A stretch of DNA of 64,000 nt from Bacteroidota bacterium (GTDB lineage Bacteria; Bacteroidota; Ignavibacteria; UBA10030; UBA8401): assembly GCA_035506275.1 (NCBI GenBank), contig DATJPT010000019.1:372001-436000 (forward strand), read 5' to 3'. Below, piece after piece: positions 43,043 to 52,560 of this stretch; position 1 is the first letter of the stretch, and each line of letters begins with the position of its first letter. The notes beneath the pieces were generated by a model. The model was not told the origin of the DNA, made no database searches, and saw only the letters and a list, made by a program, of their open reading frames with translations. Made by a program: the position numbers and the translations under genes.

Positions 43043-45187
43043 ATGAGAAACACATTACTATTGCTTTTGTTGATGGCACTCGTTATGACAGTTGTCAATC
43101 TTTCAGAGGCCCAGTGGAGTTGGATTTGGCGCAACCCTTCACCCACCGGGGAGGACATCAGCGATATCTCTTCTTTTTCTTCTTCAGAATATTTGGCGAT
43201 CACTGATGATCACATTATGAGAACAACGGATGCCGGTATGACGTGGTCGCCGGTGAATTCAGAATTTGGCGGGACCAGAGGCTTTTTTACGGACGCTAAC
43301 CACGGATGGGTTTGCAGCAGCGTAAATGTCGGACTTACGACCGACCACGGGCGGTCGTGGAGTTGGAATAATTCAGGCTGGGTAACGGCTCCCGACAAGC
43401 TTGTTGACATTTGTTTTGTCGGAAATGATACGGGGTGGGCATGCGGGTCGGAGGGCATTCTATTGAAATCAACAGATGGCGGCATTACGTGGGGGATCGA
43501 AAGTAGTGGAACGGGAAACGACCTTCACAGCATTTGGTTCACGAGCGCCATGGTAGGCTATGTTGTAGGAGACGGGGGTACAATCCTCAAGACCGCAACC
43601 GCCGGAGCCGGATGGCAGACCAAAAATTCTTACACTACTCAATCTCTGAAATATATCTGTGCGGCCGGCTCGTCGTTATTTGTTTTTGGAGATGGGGGCA
43701 CCGCATTAAAAAGTACGGACGGCGGAGCGACGTGGTCATCCTCGAACAGCGGACTCTCGGGCGACATCCGCTATGCTTCAGTCGTCGATGCAAATAATAT
43801 ATGGGTCGTAGGCTTGGGAAATACGGTCTATAAATCCACCGACGGCGGCGGAACATGGTCCAGCAAGAATCCCTGGATCGGAGGGAACATTGACAACGGT
43901 CAAACGATTACCGGGGATTTTTATTGTGCATGCTTTTCATCTTCCGTTTCCGGTATCGTGTGCGGCAAAGGGGGCGCTCTTTATGAAACAACTGACAATG
44001 GCAACAGCTGGACTTCTCTACGGCACGGGTTTACTACGGGTGATGCATCCGTTCTCTCCTTTTCGGATTCTCTCCGCGGATGCCTGTTGACTGATACTGC
44101 CTATTGCACCACTGATGGCGGAGCGACATGGCGGCAAACACCAAATGCCGGTGCAGTGAAACATGTGCAGATCTTTCATGACGGAACAGGGATTCGGCTC
44201 TCGGGAGCCAACGGTACCAATCATTTTGAAACAACCTCTAACTTTGGCGCGGCATGGACAGCCAATGGCGGGAGTGAGCCGTCGGGTACGAATTTCCCCA
44301 AATATGACTTTTTGGACGCGTTGACAGGATACGCATTTAACGGCACGAGCGGTGCGGGGACGTGGCGTACAACAAACGGCGGCGTGTCTTGGACTGACAA
44401 GACTCCAAGCAGTTACATGGACATTTTGGGCGGTTTCTCCATTCCGAATGCAGGTACTGTTTGGCTCACGGAATGGTCTGACGGGGTCAATGTGCTTGTG
44501 ACCACTGACGGAGGAACGACATGGTCCAATCCCGCAGCAGCCTCTCTCGGTGGAAATAGGTCTGCGATTTTCGCCTTTGACGACAAAAGGGCCTGGATTG
44601 GCAGTTCCAGCGGCATGCTGTACGCAACGGCAGACGGGGGCAAGAATTTCGCCGCAGCGGACCCCAAGGTTAATGGAAGTAAAATAAACGAAATCAAATT
44701 TCTCTCCACGTTGATCGGTTTCGTCGTCGCAGACAATGGTTATATCTCCTCCACCATCGACGGCGGTTCGACATGGAATCCCGTCTCGCTCGGTTCGGCT
44801 GCATGGACAAGGATCGAAATAGCAACTCCAAATAGTATTTTTGTCGCCGGGGCCGGCGGTTTTCTCGTTCAGGGAGTAAGTGGATCGCTTGTCGCGGTGC
44901 GTGAGGCGCGGGCAAATACTTCAGGTGCATACTCCCTTGATCAGAATTATCCAAATCCGTTTAACCCGTCAACGACTATTTCTTTTGTTCTGCCTTCGCG
45001 ATCGTTTGTTACGCTCAAGATTTACGACATTCTCGGTAGACAGGTTGGCCTGCTTGTGAATGAGGAGATGGAAGCAGGGAGCCACGAAAGGACGTGGAAC
45101 GCGAAAGGCTGTTCAAGCGGCATATATTTATGCCGGCTAGAAGCGGGCAAATACTCAGAAACAAAAAAACTGATCCTGTTGAGATAG
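43043..45187 (+). CDS. Secreted Ycf48/BNR-like propeller with type IX sorting domain
   Basis: The start at 43043 follows AAGGAGG and gives a signal peptide (MRNTLLLLLLMALVMTVVNL) and 714 residues. Repeated units such as LLKSTDGGITWG, ALKSTDGGATWS and VYKSTDGGGTWS form an Asp-box/Ycf48-type beta-propeller (residues ~50-630). The C-terminal ~80 residues contain DQNYPNPFNPSTTISF, LKIYDILGRQVGLL and a final basic SETKKLILLR, the type A sorting domain recognised by type IX secretion. It is therefore probably exported and anchored at or released from the cell surface. The ligand is unknown. Confidence 0.93.
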   Translation: MRNTLLLLLLMALVMTVVNLSEAQWSWIWRNPSPTGEDISDISSFSSSEYLAITDDHIMRTTDAGMTWSPVNSEFGGTRGFFTDANHGWVCSSVNVGLTTDHGRSWSWNNSGWVTAPDKLVDICFVGNDTGWACGSEGILLKSTDGGITWGIESSGTGNDLHSIWFTSAMVGYVVGDGGTILKTATAGAGWQTKNSYTTQSLKYICAAGSSLFVFGDGGTALKSTDGGATWSSSNSGLSGDIRYASVVDANNIWVVGLGNTVYKSTDGGGTWSSKNPWIGGNIDNGQTITGDFYCACFSSSVSGIVCGKGGALYETTDNGNSWTSLRHGFTTGDASVLSFSDSLRGCLLTDTAYCTTDGGATWRQTPNAGAVKHVQIFHDGTGIRLSGANGTNHFETTSNFGAAWTANGGSEPSGTNFPKYDFLDALTGYAFNGTSGAGTWRTTNGGVSWTDKTPSSYMDILGGFSIPNAGTVWLTEWSDGVNVLVTTDGGTTWSNPAAASLGGNRSAIFAFDDKRAWIGSSSGMLYATADGGKNFAAADPKVNGSKINEIKFLSTLIGFVVADNGYISSTIDGGSTWNPVSLGSAAWTRIEIATPNSIFVAGAGGFLVQGVSGSLVAVREARANTSGAYSLDQNYPNPFNPSTTISFVLPSRSFVTLKIYDILGRQVGLLVNEEMEAGSHERTWNAKGCSSGIYLCRLEAGKYSETKKLILLR

Positions 45188-45300
45188 GGGGATTACTGAC
45201 TTCCAGATATTGACGGTCTACCTCCCGGAAACGTTTCGCGGCATCGGATTGTTACATTACCGTGTACGTTCTTAAGAACTTACCAATATTAATGGTCAAG

Positions 45301-45327
45301 GCCTGCCCTCATTTTTCGAGGACAGGC
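45301..45327. promoter_or_regulatory. Hairpin just upstream of the pirin ribosome-binding site
   Basis: GCCTGCCCTC (45301-45310) pairs with GAGGACAGGC (45318-45327), nine of ten positions, loop ATTTTTC. It lies nine bases before GAGGAG and might act as an attenuator or stability element. Confidence 0.4.
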
Positions 45328-45346
45328 AGCGAGCTGAGGAGGCAAA

Positions 45347-46252
45347 ATGTCAATACGACCTGTAAAACAAATTATTCAAGCCGAACCAACCATCGAAGGG
45401 GCCGGAGTACGTTTGCGCCGCGCTTTCGGTTTCGGCAAAACCGCCGATTTTGACCCGTTCCTGCTGCTTGATGATTTCAGGAATGAACATCCTGAAGACT
45501 ATCTCCCCGGATTTCCCTGGCACCCTCATCGGGGTATCGAAACGATCACGTATGTCCTTGCAGGGACGGTGAATCACGGCGACAGTCTCGGAAACCAGGG
45601 GACTCTTGGCGCTGGCGACGTTCAATGGATGACAGCCGGAAGCGGAATACTACACCAGGAAATGCCCAAAGGAGATGATCGCGGGAGGATGCACGGTTTC
45701 CAGTTGTGGGCCAATCTTCCGGCCGACCTTAAAATGACCAGGCCTCGCTACCAGGATGTGACGTCACCGGATATTCCTGTAGTGGTTGATGATGACGGCA
45801 CAACGGTCCGTATAGTCTGCGGTGAGTTTTGGGGAAAGAAAGGCCCGGTTGACGGGATCGCCGCAAACCCGCGGTATCTGGATATCTGGGTTCCGCCGGG
45901 AAAAAGAAAGACGCTCCCCGTTGAAACGAACCGGAACGTGTTTGCGTACGTGTTCGATGGCACGGGATCATTCCGCGCCGCTTCCGACCCCCGTTCTATA
46001 CAGACCGACATCGTCGGTTCGGACGGCAGATCGAATTTGACCGTGGCGGGAAACAGATCGCTTGTCCTCTTTGATAACGGCGACGAGGTGACGGTCCAGG
46101 CCGGAGAGAATGGGATCAGATTCCTGCTTGTCTCTGGAAGGCCTCTTGAAGAGCCGGTTGCATGGAGCGGGCCCATCGTCATGAATACCCAAGAGCAGCT
46201 CCGGCAAGCATACGCCGAGCTACATAACGGAACATTTATCAAAGAGCGATGA
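45347..46252 (+). CDS. Pirin family protein
   Basis: A 301-residue bicupin. Metal-site residues are in the N-terminal cupin: PGFPWHPHRGIETITYVL, the H of GTVNHGDSLG and the Glu of GSGILHQEMP. The C-terminal cupin starts near LDIWVPPGKRKTLPV. Some pirins are quercetin dioxygenases, others act as redox-sensitive regulators; which applies is not clear. GAGGAGG precedes the ATG. Confidence 0.95.
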   Translation: MSIRPVKQIIQAEPTIEGAGVRLRRAFGFGKTADFDPFLLLDDFRNEHPEDYLPGFPWHPHRGIETITYVLAGTVNHGDSLGNQGTLGAGDVQWMTAGSGILHQEMPKGDDRGRMHGFQLWANLPADLKMTRPRYQDVTSPDIPVVVDDDGTTVRIVCGEFWGKKGPVDGIAANPRYLDIWVPPGKRKTLPVETNRNVFAYVFDGTGSFRAASDPRSIQTDIVGSDGRSNLTVAGNRSLVLFDNGDEVTVQAGENGIRFLLVSGRPLEEPVAWSGPIVMNTQEQLRQAYAELHNGTFIKER

Positions 46253-46334
46253 TCGATCAGGTGCGACAGTTTCCTGGACCTGACACCAGAATGACCTTTT
46301 TCAACGGCGAGATCATCAAACACAAAGTTCTAAA

Positions 46335-46871
46335 ATGAGGACAGGCACAAATCCAATCGAATCGGCCTCGGCCATTTTCAAACACTACAAAGAGCTCGCG
46401 GACAAGGGAATGGCGCAGATCAGCGATGAGGAATTCTTCCGGCTTCCGGAGCCGGAGTCGAACAGTATCGCGATTATCGTCAAACACGTCGGAGGTAACT
46501 TACTCAGCCGGTGGACCGATTTTCTGACGACCGACGGGGAAAAGGAATGGAGAAACAGAGATGGCGAATTCGAGATGGAAACAATGGATCGACGTCAGCT
46601 GATGCAGCTCTGGGAACGGGGCTGGCAGGCCCTCTTCTCATCGCTCGGTTCATTGACCGGTGACGATACCGGGAAAATTGTCACCATCCGGGGCGAACCG
46701 CATTCCGTCTTAGAGGCGACGAACCGTTCTCTGGCCCACATTAGCTATCATGTGGGACAGATCGTTCTTCTTGCAAAAATGTACAGATCGGCGCAGTGGC
46801 AGAACTTGACTGTTCCGAAGAAAAAGTCCAGGGAACTCAACGAAAAGATGATGGGCGCGAAAGCGCGCTGA
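46335..46871 (+). CDS. DinB-family protein (DUF1572-like)
   Basis: A 178-residue DinB-fold protein distinct from the one at 33.4 kb. Histidines suited to metal binding occur in AIIVKHVGGNLLSRWTDFL and LAHISYHVGQIVLLAKM. EWRNRDGEFEMETMDR is typical of the DUF1572 subgroup. Substrate unknown; a thiol-dependent transferase or stress role is possible. It follows pirin by 82 bases. Confidence 0.88.
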   Translation: MRTGTNPIESASAIFKHYKELADKGMAQISDEEFFRLPEPESNSIAIIVKHVGGNLLSRWTDFLTTDGEKEWRNRDGEFEMETMDRRQLMQLWERGWQALFSSLGSLTGDDTGKIVTIRGEPHSVLEATNRSLAHISYHVGQIVLLAKMYRSAQWQNLTVPKKKSRELNEKMMGAKAR

Positions 46872-46960
46872 CAGGATATTTATCCGCTAAAATGAAGTTG
46901 CACTTCAACGGATTTATCAGTACCTTATCGATATAAATTTTTGAGATACCGGAGGATGCG

Positions 46961-47185
46961 ATGAAAAAAGGAATTCACCCTGAATATAAGCGGGCAATCG
47001 TCACTTGTATCTGCGGGAATACGTTCGAGACCCGATCTACCATCGGCAATATCCACCTTGAAATTTGTTCGAATTGCCATCCGTATTACACCGGCAAGCA
47101 GAAATTAGTCGATTCGGCGGGACGTGTCGAACGGTACAACAGAAAGTACGCAAAGAAAGCTGCAGTGCCGGAACAGGCTGCATAA
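46961..47185 (+). CDS. rpmE: 50S ribosomal protein L31, zinc-binding type
   Basis: A 74-residue L31 with cysteines in [13 protein letters not shown] and [14 protein letters not shown], and the usual [10 protein letters not shown] start. The cysteines make this the zinc-containing paralog. GGAGG is correctly spaced before the ATG. A strong terminator follows, so it is probably a single-gene transcript. Confidence 0.97.
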   Translation: MKKGIHPEYKRAIVTCICGNTFETRSTIGNIHLEICSNCHPYYTGKQKLVDSAGRVERYNRKYAKKAAVPEQAA

Positions 47186-47216
47186 GCTTTGCAGGCGTCT
47201 ATGTTGACACATCATC

Positions 47217-47250
47217 AAACGGAATGTATGAACGATACATTCCGTTTTTT
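47217..47250 (+). terminator. Rho-independent terminator after rpmE
   Basis: A perfect 13-bp stem AAACGGAATGTAT (47217-47229) with ATACATTCCGTTT (47235-47247), 5-base loop, and a T tract to 47250. Confidence 0.92.
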
Positions 47251-47347
47251 GTCTCCGGGCGAATACCTGCCCGGGGAGGATCTTTCGACACAAAGCTGTA
47301 ATTAATTCCGTAGCACCTTTTCTCACCAGACGGCTTGACGTACGCAG

Positions 47348-48619
47348 ATGTCACCGCAGATTTGTCTTTTCGAAGATAATTATTTCTCCCGGTTTCTCCC
47401 CCTCGTTTACTTCCGCCCGGTCTATGATCTTAAATGCGGCGGGCTCTCCCTAAAGGAAAAAATCCAGCGGCGGTACCGTAGCCCGCGCATTGCTCTCCAT
47501 TGCCGGTCATATCTTGCCGACTTCGTGCGTCATCGAAATCCGAGAACCGATGTCAACAAGTTTTCGGGAGGGGAATGTCTGTTCATTAACGGGCGAGTGA
47601 TCGCCGATGAGAACTTTGTGAGGAATGTTGCTCTGAAAGGTCCTTCCGATATTGTCTACATGAACGGGAAGGACGTGGTTGCAGCCCGCGTTTCCGGGGA
47701 AGTGCTGACGCGTTGGAACAACAAGCTGCCGGAGGTCTTCTCTTCCGTTGATTTTGAGGGGATCGCAAAAAAAGAAGTTGATGCAGTAACCGTGAAGTAC
47801 CCTTGGGATCTGATTCATCATAATGCAGCCCAGCTGCGGGCAGACTGGGCCCTGCTCTCGGTTCCGTCCAAAGGGAAAAAGATCAGTGGGAAAATTTCGG
47901 CGGGTGTTCACCTCATCAATAAAAAGAATATTATGATCGGCAGCGGCTCGCTCGTGAAGCCAGGCGTGGTGATCGATGCCGAAAATGGCCCGGTCTACAT
48001 CGGCAACAATGTCACTGTGCTCCCGCAATCGACCATTATCGGCCCAGTGTATATCGGCGATGGTTCAATAATTAGGGTAGGGGCGAAAATTTATGAAGAT
48101 ACCGCCATCGGACCGATGTGTAAGATCGGCGGGGAAGTCGAAGCATCGATCATCCATGGGTATTCCAACAAGCAGCATGATGGATTTCTGGGACATTCGT
48201 ACCTTGGCGAGTGGGTGAACCTTGGGGCAGGGACGACGAACAGTGATCTGAAGAATAACTATAGCTCTGTGAAAGTGGTGATAAACGGGGAGTCAGTGGA
48301 CAGCGGTTCGCTGTTCGTTGGTGCAACGATCGGCGATCATACGAAGACTGCGATCAATACCGTGCTCAATACGGGAACGGTTGTCGGCGTATCGTGCAAT
48401 GTATTCGGCGAGGGAGTCCCGCCAAAGTTTATTCCGTCGTTTTCCTGGGGAGGATCGGGCGAAGCGAGCGCCGTTTATGACGTGGCGCGGGCAGCGGAGG
48501 TCGCCAAACGTGTAATGTCGCGCCGGAAAGTCTCGTTCTCCGACGTCGATGCTGCTCTTTTTGAGAAAATATTTGAGCTGGCGAAGTCCGATCGCCGCCG
48601 CGTCGATGCGCGTCATTAA
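47348..48619 (+). CDS. GlmU-like nucleotidyltransferase/hexapeptide-repeat protein (NTP_transf_4)
   Basis: A 423-residue protein. The N-terminal part (~1-180) starts ICLFEDNYFSRFLPLVYFRPVYDLKCG, the signature of the GlmU-related putative sugar nucleotidyltransferase group of Bacteroidetes-like bacteria. The C-terminal part (~185-370) is a left-handed beta-helix of hexapeptide repeats (GPVYIGNNVTVLPQSTIIGP, GSIIRVGAKI) with FLGHSYLGEWVNLGAGTTNSDLKNNY, as in GlmU acyltransferases. It probably makes a nucleotide sugar, perhaps UDP-GlcNAc, but the G-x-G-T-R-M nucleotide motif of true GlmU is absent. Confidence 0.9.
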   Translation: MSPQICLFEDNYFSRFLPLVYFRPVYDLKCGGLSLKEKIQRRYRSPRIALHCRSYLADFVRHRNPRTDVNKFSGGECLFINGRVIADENFVRNVALKGPSDIVYMNGKDVVAARVSGEVLTRWNNKLPEVFSSVDFEGIAKKEVDAVTVKYPWDLIHHNAAQLRADWALLSVPSKGKKISGKISAGVHLINKKNIMIGSGSLVKPGVVIDAENGPVYIGNNVTVLPQSTIIGPVYIGDGSIIRVGAKIYEDTAIGPMCKIGGEVEASIIHGYSNKQHDGFLGHSYLGEWVNLGAGTTNSDLKNNYSSVKVVINGESVDSGSLFVGATIGDHTKTAINTVLNTGTVVGVSCNVFGEGVPPKFIPSFSWGGSGEASAVYDVARAAEVAKRVMSRRKVSFSDVDAALFEKIFELAKSDRRRVDARH

Positions 48620-48633
48620 ATTCTCATACGCTC

Positions 48634-49989
48634 ATGGAAGTTGAAGAGAGGAAATTATTGTTTCACGGAGTTCGCGGAAGCGCCGTCAAGATTCTTAACA
48701 GGGTCGAACGGGCTGATGCGTATCTCGACAAGCTTCTCGAATCGGAACTCCGGTCCGAAGAAATCAACGACCTCGATAAATCGTTGTTGACGGAGATCGT
48801 CAACGGGGTTCTTCGTTGGCAGATGAAGCTGGATTGGGTGCTTAACGGATTCTTCCACGGCAACTTCACGAAGGCAGAGGTCACTGTCAAAAACGCTCTT
48901 CGTGCTGCGCTCTATCAGATCATGTTCTTGGATAAGGTCCCCCACCATGCGGCCGTCAATGAGGCAGTGGAATTTGTCAAACGGATCCGCGGCGATAAAG
49001 CCGGAAATCTTGTAAACGCAGTTCTTCGCAACATCATCCGCAACATCGACGGAATTCACTATCCCGATGTCACCATCGACGCCGCTCAATACCTCGCTGT
49101 GATGTATTCTCATCCTGTCTGGGTCGTTCGCCGATGGATGAACCGATTTGGTTTTGCCGAAACTGAAAAGCTGCTCCATGCCGACAATGAACGGCCCAGC
49201 CTCTGCCTCCGCATCAACACCTCCAAAACGACGGTCGATAATTTTCTTGAGCGGCTGAGAAACCAGAATGTCTCGTTTGAGCGGTCGAAGTACCTGCCGA
49301 ACTTCGTAAGAACAACGAACCTCTCAAACATCTCCCAGACCGATCTCTTTCGACAGGGTTTCTTTTCCGTTCAGGATGAGAGCGCCGGCCTCGCTTGTCA
49401 GTTGCTGGCCATAAAGCCGGGGGACAGGGTGATCGATCTGTGCGCGGCGCCGGGAGGGAAAACGAACTTTATCGGCGAAATGCTTCATGGCACCGGAGAG
49501 GTGATCGCCGTCGATAAATATTCGACGCGGTTGAATCTGGTGAAATCGAGTTGCGAGCGATTGGGGATTGCAAATGTTAAGATCATCGCCGCCGACAGCA
49601 AGGAACTCTCGACCGAACCGGCGGACAAAGTTCTCCTCGACGCCCCCTGTTCCGGCCTCGGCGTTCTCGCAAAGAAACCGGACGTGAAACTGAAAAGGGA
49701 AGCGGAGGACATCCGCGACCTTGTCGCCATGCAGAAAGCTCTTATTCATAATGCAGCAAGCCTCGTGAAAAATGGCGGCGTTCTTGTCTATAGTACCTGC
49801 ACCATGGAGCCGGAGGAGAATTTTTCGATCGTACGGTTCCTTTTAGAACAGCACCCTGATTTCGATGTCGAATCCGCGGCGCAGTTTGTTCCCCCTGCGC
49901 TTGTGAACGCCGACGGGTATGTTGAGACGTTTCCCCACCTACATGGTATGGATGGCTCGTTCAGCATCCGGCTGAAGAAGAACAGATAA
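48634..49989 (+). CDS. rsmB: 16S rRNA (cytosine-C5) methyltransferase RsmB
   Basis: A 451-residue protein: an N-terminal NusB-like helical RNA-binding domain (residues ~10-140, with HHAAVNEAVEFVKRI) and a C-terminal Rossmann methyltransferase. VIDLCAAPGGKT is the AdoMet motif, DAPCSGLGVL and STCTMEPEEN hold the two catalytic cysteines. RsmB methylates C967 of 16S rRNA. It starts 15 bases after the GlmU-like gene. Confidence 0.95.
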   Translation: MEVEERKLLFHGVRGSAVKILNRVERADAYLDKLLESELRSEEINDLDKSLLTEIVNGVLRWQMKLDWVLNGFFHGNFTKAEVTVKNALRAALYQIMFLDKVPHHAAVNEAVEFVKRIRGDKAGNLVNAVLRNIIRNIDGIHYPDVTIDAAQYLAVMYSHPVWVVRRWMNRFGFAETEKLLHADNERPSLCLRINTSKTTVDNFLERLRNQNVSFERSKYLPNFVRTTNLSNISQTDLFRQGFFSVQDESAGLACQLLAIKPGDRVIDLCAAPGGKTNFIGEMLHGTGEVIAVDKYSTRLNLVKSSCERLGIANVKIIAADSKELSTEPADKVLLDAPCSGLGVLAKKPDVKLKREAEDIRDLVAMQKALIHNAASLVKNGGVLVYSTCTMEPEENFSIVRFLLEQHPDFDVESAAQFVPPALVNADGYVETFPHLHGMDGSFSIRLKKNR

Positions 49990-50018
49990 CAATTATTGAG
50001 AAAATAGCCTGTACAATT

Positions 50019-51245
50019 ATGAAAGCGATTACAAAACCAAAACCTGTTGAAGGAAAAGAATGGGGGACCGGGTTTCAACTCATCGAGAAGCCGATTCCGA
50101 CGGTGCAATCACCCGACGATGTAATTATTAAGGTATTTGCGGGAGCTGTGTGCGGCACCGATGTCGGGATTTACAACGCCAAGGATTCCCTTCGCGTCGA
50201 GATGTCGCGGGCGCTCGTTTCACCGGTGACAGTGGGGCACGAATTTTCCGGCCGCATCGTCGACGCCGGGCTGAAAGCGCGGAAGCATATCGCGGCAATG
50301 CTCTTCGGCAAGGCAAAAACGAATGCCGAGGTCAAGAGGCTCCTCCGCGGTGAAACCGAATCGAAGTTTGCGAAAAGCAAGAAATTTCTTGCCGTCGTCG
50401 GCGAGCATTTCCATGCCTCCGCCGAGATGCATGTGACCTGCGGAACATGTTATCAATGCCGCCTCGGCGAAAAGCATGTCTGCCGGAATACCGTCATTAA
50501 AGGGGTCCACGACGACGGCGCGTTTGCAGAATACGTGAAGGTGCCGGCGGGGAACCTTGTCCTTTTTCACGAGAAGGAGATTCCGCTCGAGATCATCGCG
50601 TTCATGGATGCGATCGGAAATGCGACGCACACGGTCATGTCGGTCGATGTCAAAGGACGGACCGTGGTCGTTCTCGGCTGCGGCGTCCAGGGATTGATGG
50701 CAACAGCCGTCGCAAAATACGCAGGGGCGAAAAAAATATTCGTCACCGATGCATCCCATGGAGAATTCTCCCACGACAAGCTCGAGATGCGCCGTTTCCG
50801 AATGGCGCGTCTTTACGGCGCGGCGCATTGTTTCGATATGGCGCTCCCTGAAGAGCGGAGTCGGTTCCACTCCGTTGTCATGAAGGAAACGAACAATTCC
50901 GGCGTCGATGCGGTCTTTGAAATGTCGGGGAGCTACAAGGCGTATGAAGATGCCTTCAAAGCGATCCGCATGGGGGGCACGTTCTCCCTTCTTGGTCTTC
51001 CGGCAGGGACGATGCCGGTCGATTTTGCCGGAGACGTCATTTTCAAGGGCTTGACTATCAAAGGGATCATCGGCCGCCGGGTCTTTGAAACGTGGACTCA
51101 AATGGAGAGGATCCTCAAGTCGGGACTTGCAAAGAAGTTTCTTTCCACGGGATTCATCACGCACCAGTTCCCCCTGGAAAAATACGAAGAAGCATTCGAG
51201 GTGATCCGCCGCGGCGATGCTTTCAAAGTGTTGCTGAAGCCATGA
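50019..51245 (+). CDS. tdh: Zinc-dependent dehydrogenase, probable L-threonine 3-dehydrogenase
   Basis: A 408-residue medium-chain zinc dehydrogenase. Catalytic zinc residues: AVCGTDVGIY and VTVGHEFSGR. The structural-zinc loop has CGTCYQCRLGEKHVC, and the NAD fold has VVVLGCGVQGLMATAVAKYAGAKK. Between GHEFSGRIVDAG and the structural loop there is an extra segment of about 40 lysine-rich residues (from KARKHIAAML to KFLAVV) not found in ordinary Tdh. The downstream kbl-like gene supports threonine to 2-amino-3-ketobutyrate; another polyol or amino-acid substrate remains possible. Confidence 0.82.
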   Translation: MKAITKPKPVEGKEWGTGFQLIEKPIPTVQSPDDVIIKVFAGAVCGTDVGIYNAKDSLRVEMSRALVSPVTVGHEFSGRIVDAGLKARKHIAAMLFGKAKTNAEVKRLLRGETESKFAKSKKFLAVVGEHFHASAEMHVTCGTCYQCRLGEKHVCRNTVIKGVHDDGAFAEYVKVPAGNLVLFHEKEIPLEIIAFMDAIGNATHTVMSVDVKGRTVVVLGCGVQGLMATAVAKYAGAKKIFVTDASHGEFSHDKLEMRRFRMARLYGAAHCFDMALPEERSRFHSVVMKETNNSGVDAVFEMSGSYKAYEDAFKAIRMGGTFSLLGLPAGTMPVDFAGDVIFKGLTIKGIIGRRVFETWTQMERILKSGLAKKFLSTGFITHQFPLEKYEEAFEVIRRGDAFKVLLKP

Positions 51246-51285
51246 TACGCTTATCGTTGTGATCAACTAAAACTAATTCAATCCT

Positions 51286-52500
51286 ATGGATTACATTGAG
51301 CTTGTTGCTTCCGAACTGTCGCGTATTCGCGACGCAAACACCTTCAAGATCGAGACTCCGCTGGAATCGGCGCAATCGGGTGTCGTCAGAGTCAAGGGCC
51401 GTAATGTCGTCATGATGGCCTCCAACAATTATCTCGGAATGTCCAATCATCCCGTCGTTCGAAAAGCGGCGATCGAGGGGATCAAAGAGTACGGCTACGG
51501 TGTTGCCTCGGTCAGGTTTATTTGCGGCACGCAGACGATCCACCTAGAGCTTGAAAGGAAAATTTCGAAGTTCGTCGGTACCGAAGCGACGATCCTGTTC
51601 TCCTCATGCTTCGCAGCGAACGAAGGCTTCTTCGCGAGCCTGGTGAATGAAAAGCTCGGCATGGAGAACTACCGGGATGCCATTTACACCGACAAGCTGA
51701 ATCATGCCAGCATTATCGACGGCATGCGGCTATGCAAGCCCGAAACGACGGATAAAAAGATCTATAATCATGCGGATTGTTCCCACCTTGACCAACTACT
51801 GAATGAGGACAAGGACAAAGGCTATCGGCTTCGGATCGTCGCTACGGACGGCGTGTTCAGCATGGAAGGAGATTTGGCGCCGCTCGATGCTCTGATCGAG
51901 GTTGCCCATAAACACGGCGCAATTGTTTTTGTCGACGATTCCCATGCCATCGGCGTGTGCGGAAAGACGGGCAGAGGCACGCCTGAACACTTCGACGTTC
52001 TCGGAAAAGTCGACGTCCTCTCCGGGACGCTTGGCAAGGCCATCGGCGGCGCCGCCGGCGGATACCTGAGCGGAAAGAGGGAACTCATCGATTACCTTCG
52101 TCAAAAATCCCGTCCGTACACTTTTTCCAATTCGTTGCCCCCCGCTATTGTGTGTGCATGCCTCGCGGCCTTCGATCTATTGACAAAAGACAGATCGATC
52201 GTTCGCCGGTTGCACGAGAACACTGCGTATTTCAGAAAGGAAATCAAAGCGCTGGGATTCACGATCATCGACGGCGATCATCCCATCGTCCCGATCATGC
52301 TCGGCGAAGCATCGCTTGCACAGGATATGAGCGCTGCGATGCTTAAGGCGGGTGTCTATATCAAAGGACTGTGGTTCCCCGTTGTCCCAAAAGGGGAGGC
52401 GCGATTGCGTGCGCAGGTTTCGGCAGCATTGTCAACGAAGGAGATTGACCGCGCCCTCGATGCTTTTGAAACGGTGGGGAAGAAGATGAAGGTCATTTAA
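51286..52500 (+). CDS. kbl: 2-amino-3-ketobutyrate CoA ligase (glycine C-acetyltransferase)
   Basis: A 404-residue alpha-oxoamine synthase. The PLP lysine is in SGTLGKAIGGAAGGYLSG, with VFVDDSHAIGVCGKTGRGTPEHF and SNNYLGMSNHPVV. Kbl cleaves 2-amino-3-ketobutyrate with CoA into glycine and acetyl-CoA, completing threonine breakdown begun by the neighbouring dehydrogenase. BioF-type enzymes share the fold, but the pairing with tdh and the absence of other biotin genes favour Kbl. Confidence 0.88.
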   Translation: MDYIELVASELSRIRDANTFKIETPLESAQSGVVRVKGRNVVMMASNNYLGMSNHPVVRKAAIEGIKEYGYGVASVRFICGTQTIHLELERKISKFVGTEATILFSSCFAANEGFFASLVNEKLGMENYRDAIYTDKLNHASIIDGMRLCKPETTDKKIYNHADCSHLDQLLNEDKDKGYRLRIVATDGVFSMEGDLAPLDALIEVAHKHGAIVFVDDSHAIGVCGKTGRGTPEHFDVLGKVDVLSGTLGKAIGGAAGGYLSGKRELIDYLRQKSRPYTFSNSLPPAIVCACLAAFDLLTKDRSIVRRLHENTAYFRKEIKALGFTIIDGDHPIVPIMLGEASLAQDMSAAMLKAGVYIKGLWFPVVPKGEARLRAQVSAALSTKEIDRALDAFETVGKKMKVI

Positions 52501-52560
52501 AGTTTCCGGTAGCTTGTGAGGGATTTCTCATAATCATTCACTCCCCCTTTCGATCGACGA

